From NCBI RefSeq assembly GCF_041053105.1, contig NZ_CP163444.1, forward strand, positions 682,001 to 746,000: a stretch of 64,000 nt of DNA, in the 5' to 3' direction. Made by a program: the position numbers and the translations under genes. Under the pieces are notes generated by a model. That model worked only from the letters and a program-made list of their open reading frames with translations, was not told the DNA's origin and ran no database searches. Source of the DNA: Streptomyces sp. R44. GTDB taxonomy: Bacteria; Actinomycetota; Actinomycetes; Streptomycetales; Streptomycetaceae. Every line of letters begins with the position of its first letter. Position 1 is the first letter of the stretch. Shown here one piece after another: positions 62,512-64,000 of this stretch.

Positions 62512-64000
62512 TCAGATGGTGCGGTCGCGGCCGTCGGTGGGCGAGGCCGGGACGGGCGGGACGGTCGGCAGGGGCGTGAAGGCGAGCGGCTCGGCGTGGT
62601 TGACGGGGAAGACCGTCGGCATCCTGCCGGTGGCCCGGCCGTAGGCGCAGGCCACGGCGGCCATCGCGCCGGCGACCGCCAGCTCGCCGGCCCCGCCCGG
62701 CTTGTCGCCGCTCGGGGGCATCACGATGATCTCCAGCTCGGGCGGGGTGTTCCACTGCCGGGTGTAGAAGTACTGGTCCCAGCTGCCTTCGAGGAAGTGT
62801 CCGTCGCTCAGGTGGAGTCCGGAGGTCAGGGTGATGGCGATGCCGTCGGCGATGCCGCCCATCATCTGGGCCTCCAGGCCGCGCGGGTTGACCGCGAGGC
62901 CGACGTCGACGGCACAGACGATCTTCGTCACGCGCGGTCCGGTGTACGCGCCGGGGATCTTCCGCCCGGTGGTCTCGGGCCGGCAGTCGATCTCGGCGAG
63001 GATCGCGACGGCCGAGTGGTACTCGGTGTGCACGGCGATGCCCTGGCCCGTGCCGGCCGGCATGCTCCGGCCCCACTCCCCCACCTCGGCGACCTTGTCG
63101 AGGACGGCGCGGGCCCGTGCGTCCTTCACGAGCCGGCGTCGCATCGCGTACCCGTCCTGGCCCGTCCGCCGGGCCAGTTCGTCCATGACGAGTTCCTGGG
63201 CGCAGCGGACGTTGGGCGAGTAGATGTTCCGCATGGAGCCGGTGTTGAAGCCCTTGTCGGTCTCGGCGAGGAGCTGGGTGGTGACGCCGAGGTGGTACGG
63301 GCTGATCTGGGTGAGCTGGAACATCGTCTCGGAGAAGGTGGCGTCGGCGACGGGCAGCCGGGCCGCCTCCGCCGTGAGGACCTCGCCGACGCCGTGTCCG
63401 AAGTCGGTGGCCACGGAGGTGTGGCGCTGCTCGTACGTGAGGACCTCGCCGAGCGAGTAGGTGGCCCGGACCCGGGAGGTGGACATCGGGTGCGTACGGC
63501 CCTGCCGGAAGTCGTCGGTACGGTGCCACATCAGCTTCACCGGCTTGCCGAGGGCCTTCGAGATCTCGGCGGCCTCGTGGGCGGCGTCGGAGAACAGCTT
63601 GCGGCCGAAGGAGCCGCCGCCCTCCGTGACGTGGACGCGGACGGCGGTGGGCGGCAGGCCGAGCTTGAGGGCGATCTGCTCCTGGGCGACGATCGGCGCC
63701 TTGAGCGAGGCCCAGATCTCGGCGGAGTCCTTCCGCACGTCGGCGATCGCGCAGTTGGTCTCCAGGGCGGCGTTGCTGGCGAAGTGGAAGGTGAAGCGGG
63801 CGTCGACGGCCTTGGTGAGGAGCGGCAGCGGCGGGACGACGAGCGGGAGTTCGGCCCGGCGGAGCTTCTCCAGGATCGTGGCGTCGGAGGCGCCCTCGGC
63901 GGTGCCGGGTCCCCAGTCGACGCGGAGGGCGCGGACGGCGTCGACGCACTGGCCGAAGGTCCGGCCGCGGACGGCGACGCCGGTGGAGACGGTGACGACG
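62512..64000 (-). CDS. Molybdopterin-binding large subunit of a molybdenum hydroxylase, partial
   Basis: The frame is open to the window edge, so the gene starts beyond 64000; 496 codons are visible. VHVTEGGGSFGRKLFSD and GGAGELAVAGAMAAVACAYGRATG, near the C-terminus, are blocks of the isoquinoline 1-oxidoreductase beta/xanthine dehydrogenase family, and the GQGIAVHTEYHSAVAILAE segment is typical. It oxidises aldehydes or N-heterocycles. With the downstream FeS subunit it forms a two-subunit, IorAB-like enzyme; no separate FAD subunit is visible here. The substrate is unknown. Confidence 0.92.
   Translation of the reverse strand, partial: VVTVSTGVAVRGRTFGQCVDAVRALRVDWGPGTAEGASDATILEKLRRAELPLVVPPLPLLTKAVDARFTFHFASNAALETNCAIADVRKDSAEIWASLKAPIVAQEQIALKLGLPPTAVRVHVTEGGGSFGRKLFSDAAHEAAEISKALGKPVKLMWHRTDDFRQGRTHPMSTSRVRATYSLGEVLTYEQRHTSVATDFGHGVGEVLTAEAARLPVADATFSETMFQLTQISPYHLGVTTQLLAETDKGFNTGSMRNIYSPNVRCAQELVMDELARRTGQDGYAMRRRLVKDARARAVLDKVAEVGEWGRSMPAGTGQGIAVHTEYHSAVAILAEIDCRPETTGRKIPGAYTGPRVTKIVCAVDVGLAVNPRGLEAQMMGGIADGIAITLTSGLHLSDGHFLEGSWDQYFYTRQWNTPPELEIIVMPPSGDKPGGAGELAVAGAMAAVACAYGRATGRMPTVFPVNHAEPLAFTPLPTVPPVPASPTDGRDRTI

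Overview
The window is about 72-74% GC by eye, packed with genes on both strands, with GTG/TTG starts, 4-bp GTGA/ATGA overlaps and strong third-position GC. The gene families (ectoine and ehu genes, SigB/SigF-type sigma factor, ECF41 sigma factor, secreted cholesterol oxidase, SecDF fusion, many regulator/transporter pairs) point to a Streptomyces or very close actinomycete chromosome. I see no rRNA, tRNA, CRISPR array, insertion sequence or prophage.

Layout. 1-5 kb: end of a peptide ABC transporter, an NTF2-like protein, a SecDF fusion and a PlsC-like acyltransferase. 5-9 kb: DUF4345 membrane protein divergent from a TetR regulator, glutaminase overlapping a 3-hydroxyisobutyryl-CoA hydrolase, and an acetyltransferase. 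9.4-12.3 kb: an RNA-repair-like operon (T4 Rnl1-type RNA ligase, Pnkp-type kinase/phosphatase, then RNase H). 12.5-20 kb: housekeeping and redox genes (hydrolase, YVTN lipoprotein, FMN reductase, type II NADH dehydrogenase, L,D-transpeptidase) and a two-gene reductase/AhpD-like operon. 20-26 kb: cholesterol oxidase, AadA-like nucleotidyltransferase, then aspartase and asparaginase divergent from an Lrp/AsnC regulator; these last two convert asparagine to aspartate to fumarate.

26-37 kb: a secreted endonuclease, then an eight-gene block ectABCD-ehuBCDA for making and importing ectoine/hydroxyectoine, followed by a SigB-type stress sigma factor, an RsbW-like ATPase and a SulP-STAS transporter. 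This is the clearest physiological module (osmotic stress). 37-43 kb: HPP protein, N-formylglutamate amidohydrolase, flavodoxin-like protein, and an MFS exporter divergent from an HxlR-peroxiredoxin fusion.

42.6-52.3 kb looks more accessory: a CYTH-like protein divergent from a large STAND NTPase, then HIT, metallophosphoesterase, zinc-ribbon and Nudix proteins, an iron-box membrane protein, and an ECF41 sigma factor whose divergent FAD oxidoreductase neighbour is a decayed pseudogene. 52-64 kb: a von Willebrand A/membrane protein pair, MFS/MerR, a secreted LGFP-repeat protein with a NucA/NucB-type nuclease end, leuA divergent from a GntR regulator with tandem operator-like repeats, MarR, and a molybdenum hydroxylase whose large subunit runs off the window.

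Convergent pairs are separated by strong hairpin terminators, and several divergent pairs have clear palindromes that are good operator candidates. All calls are from reading the sequence; no database search was run.
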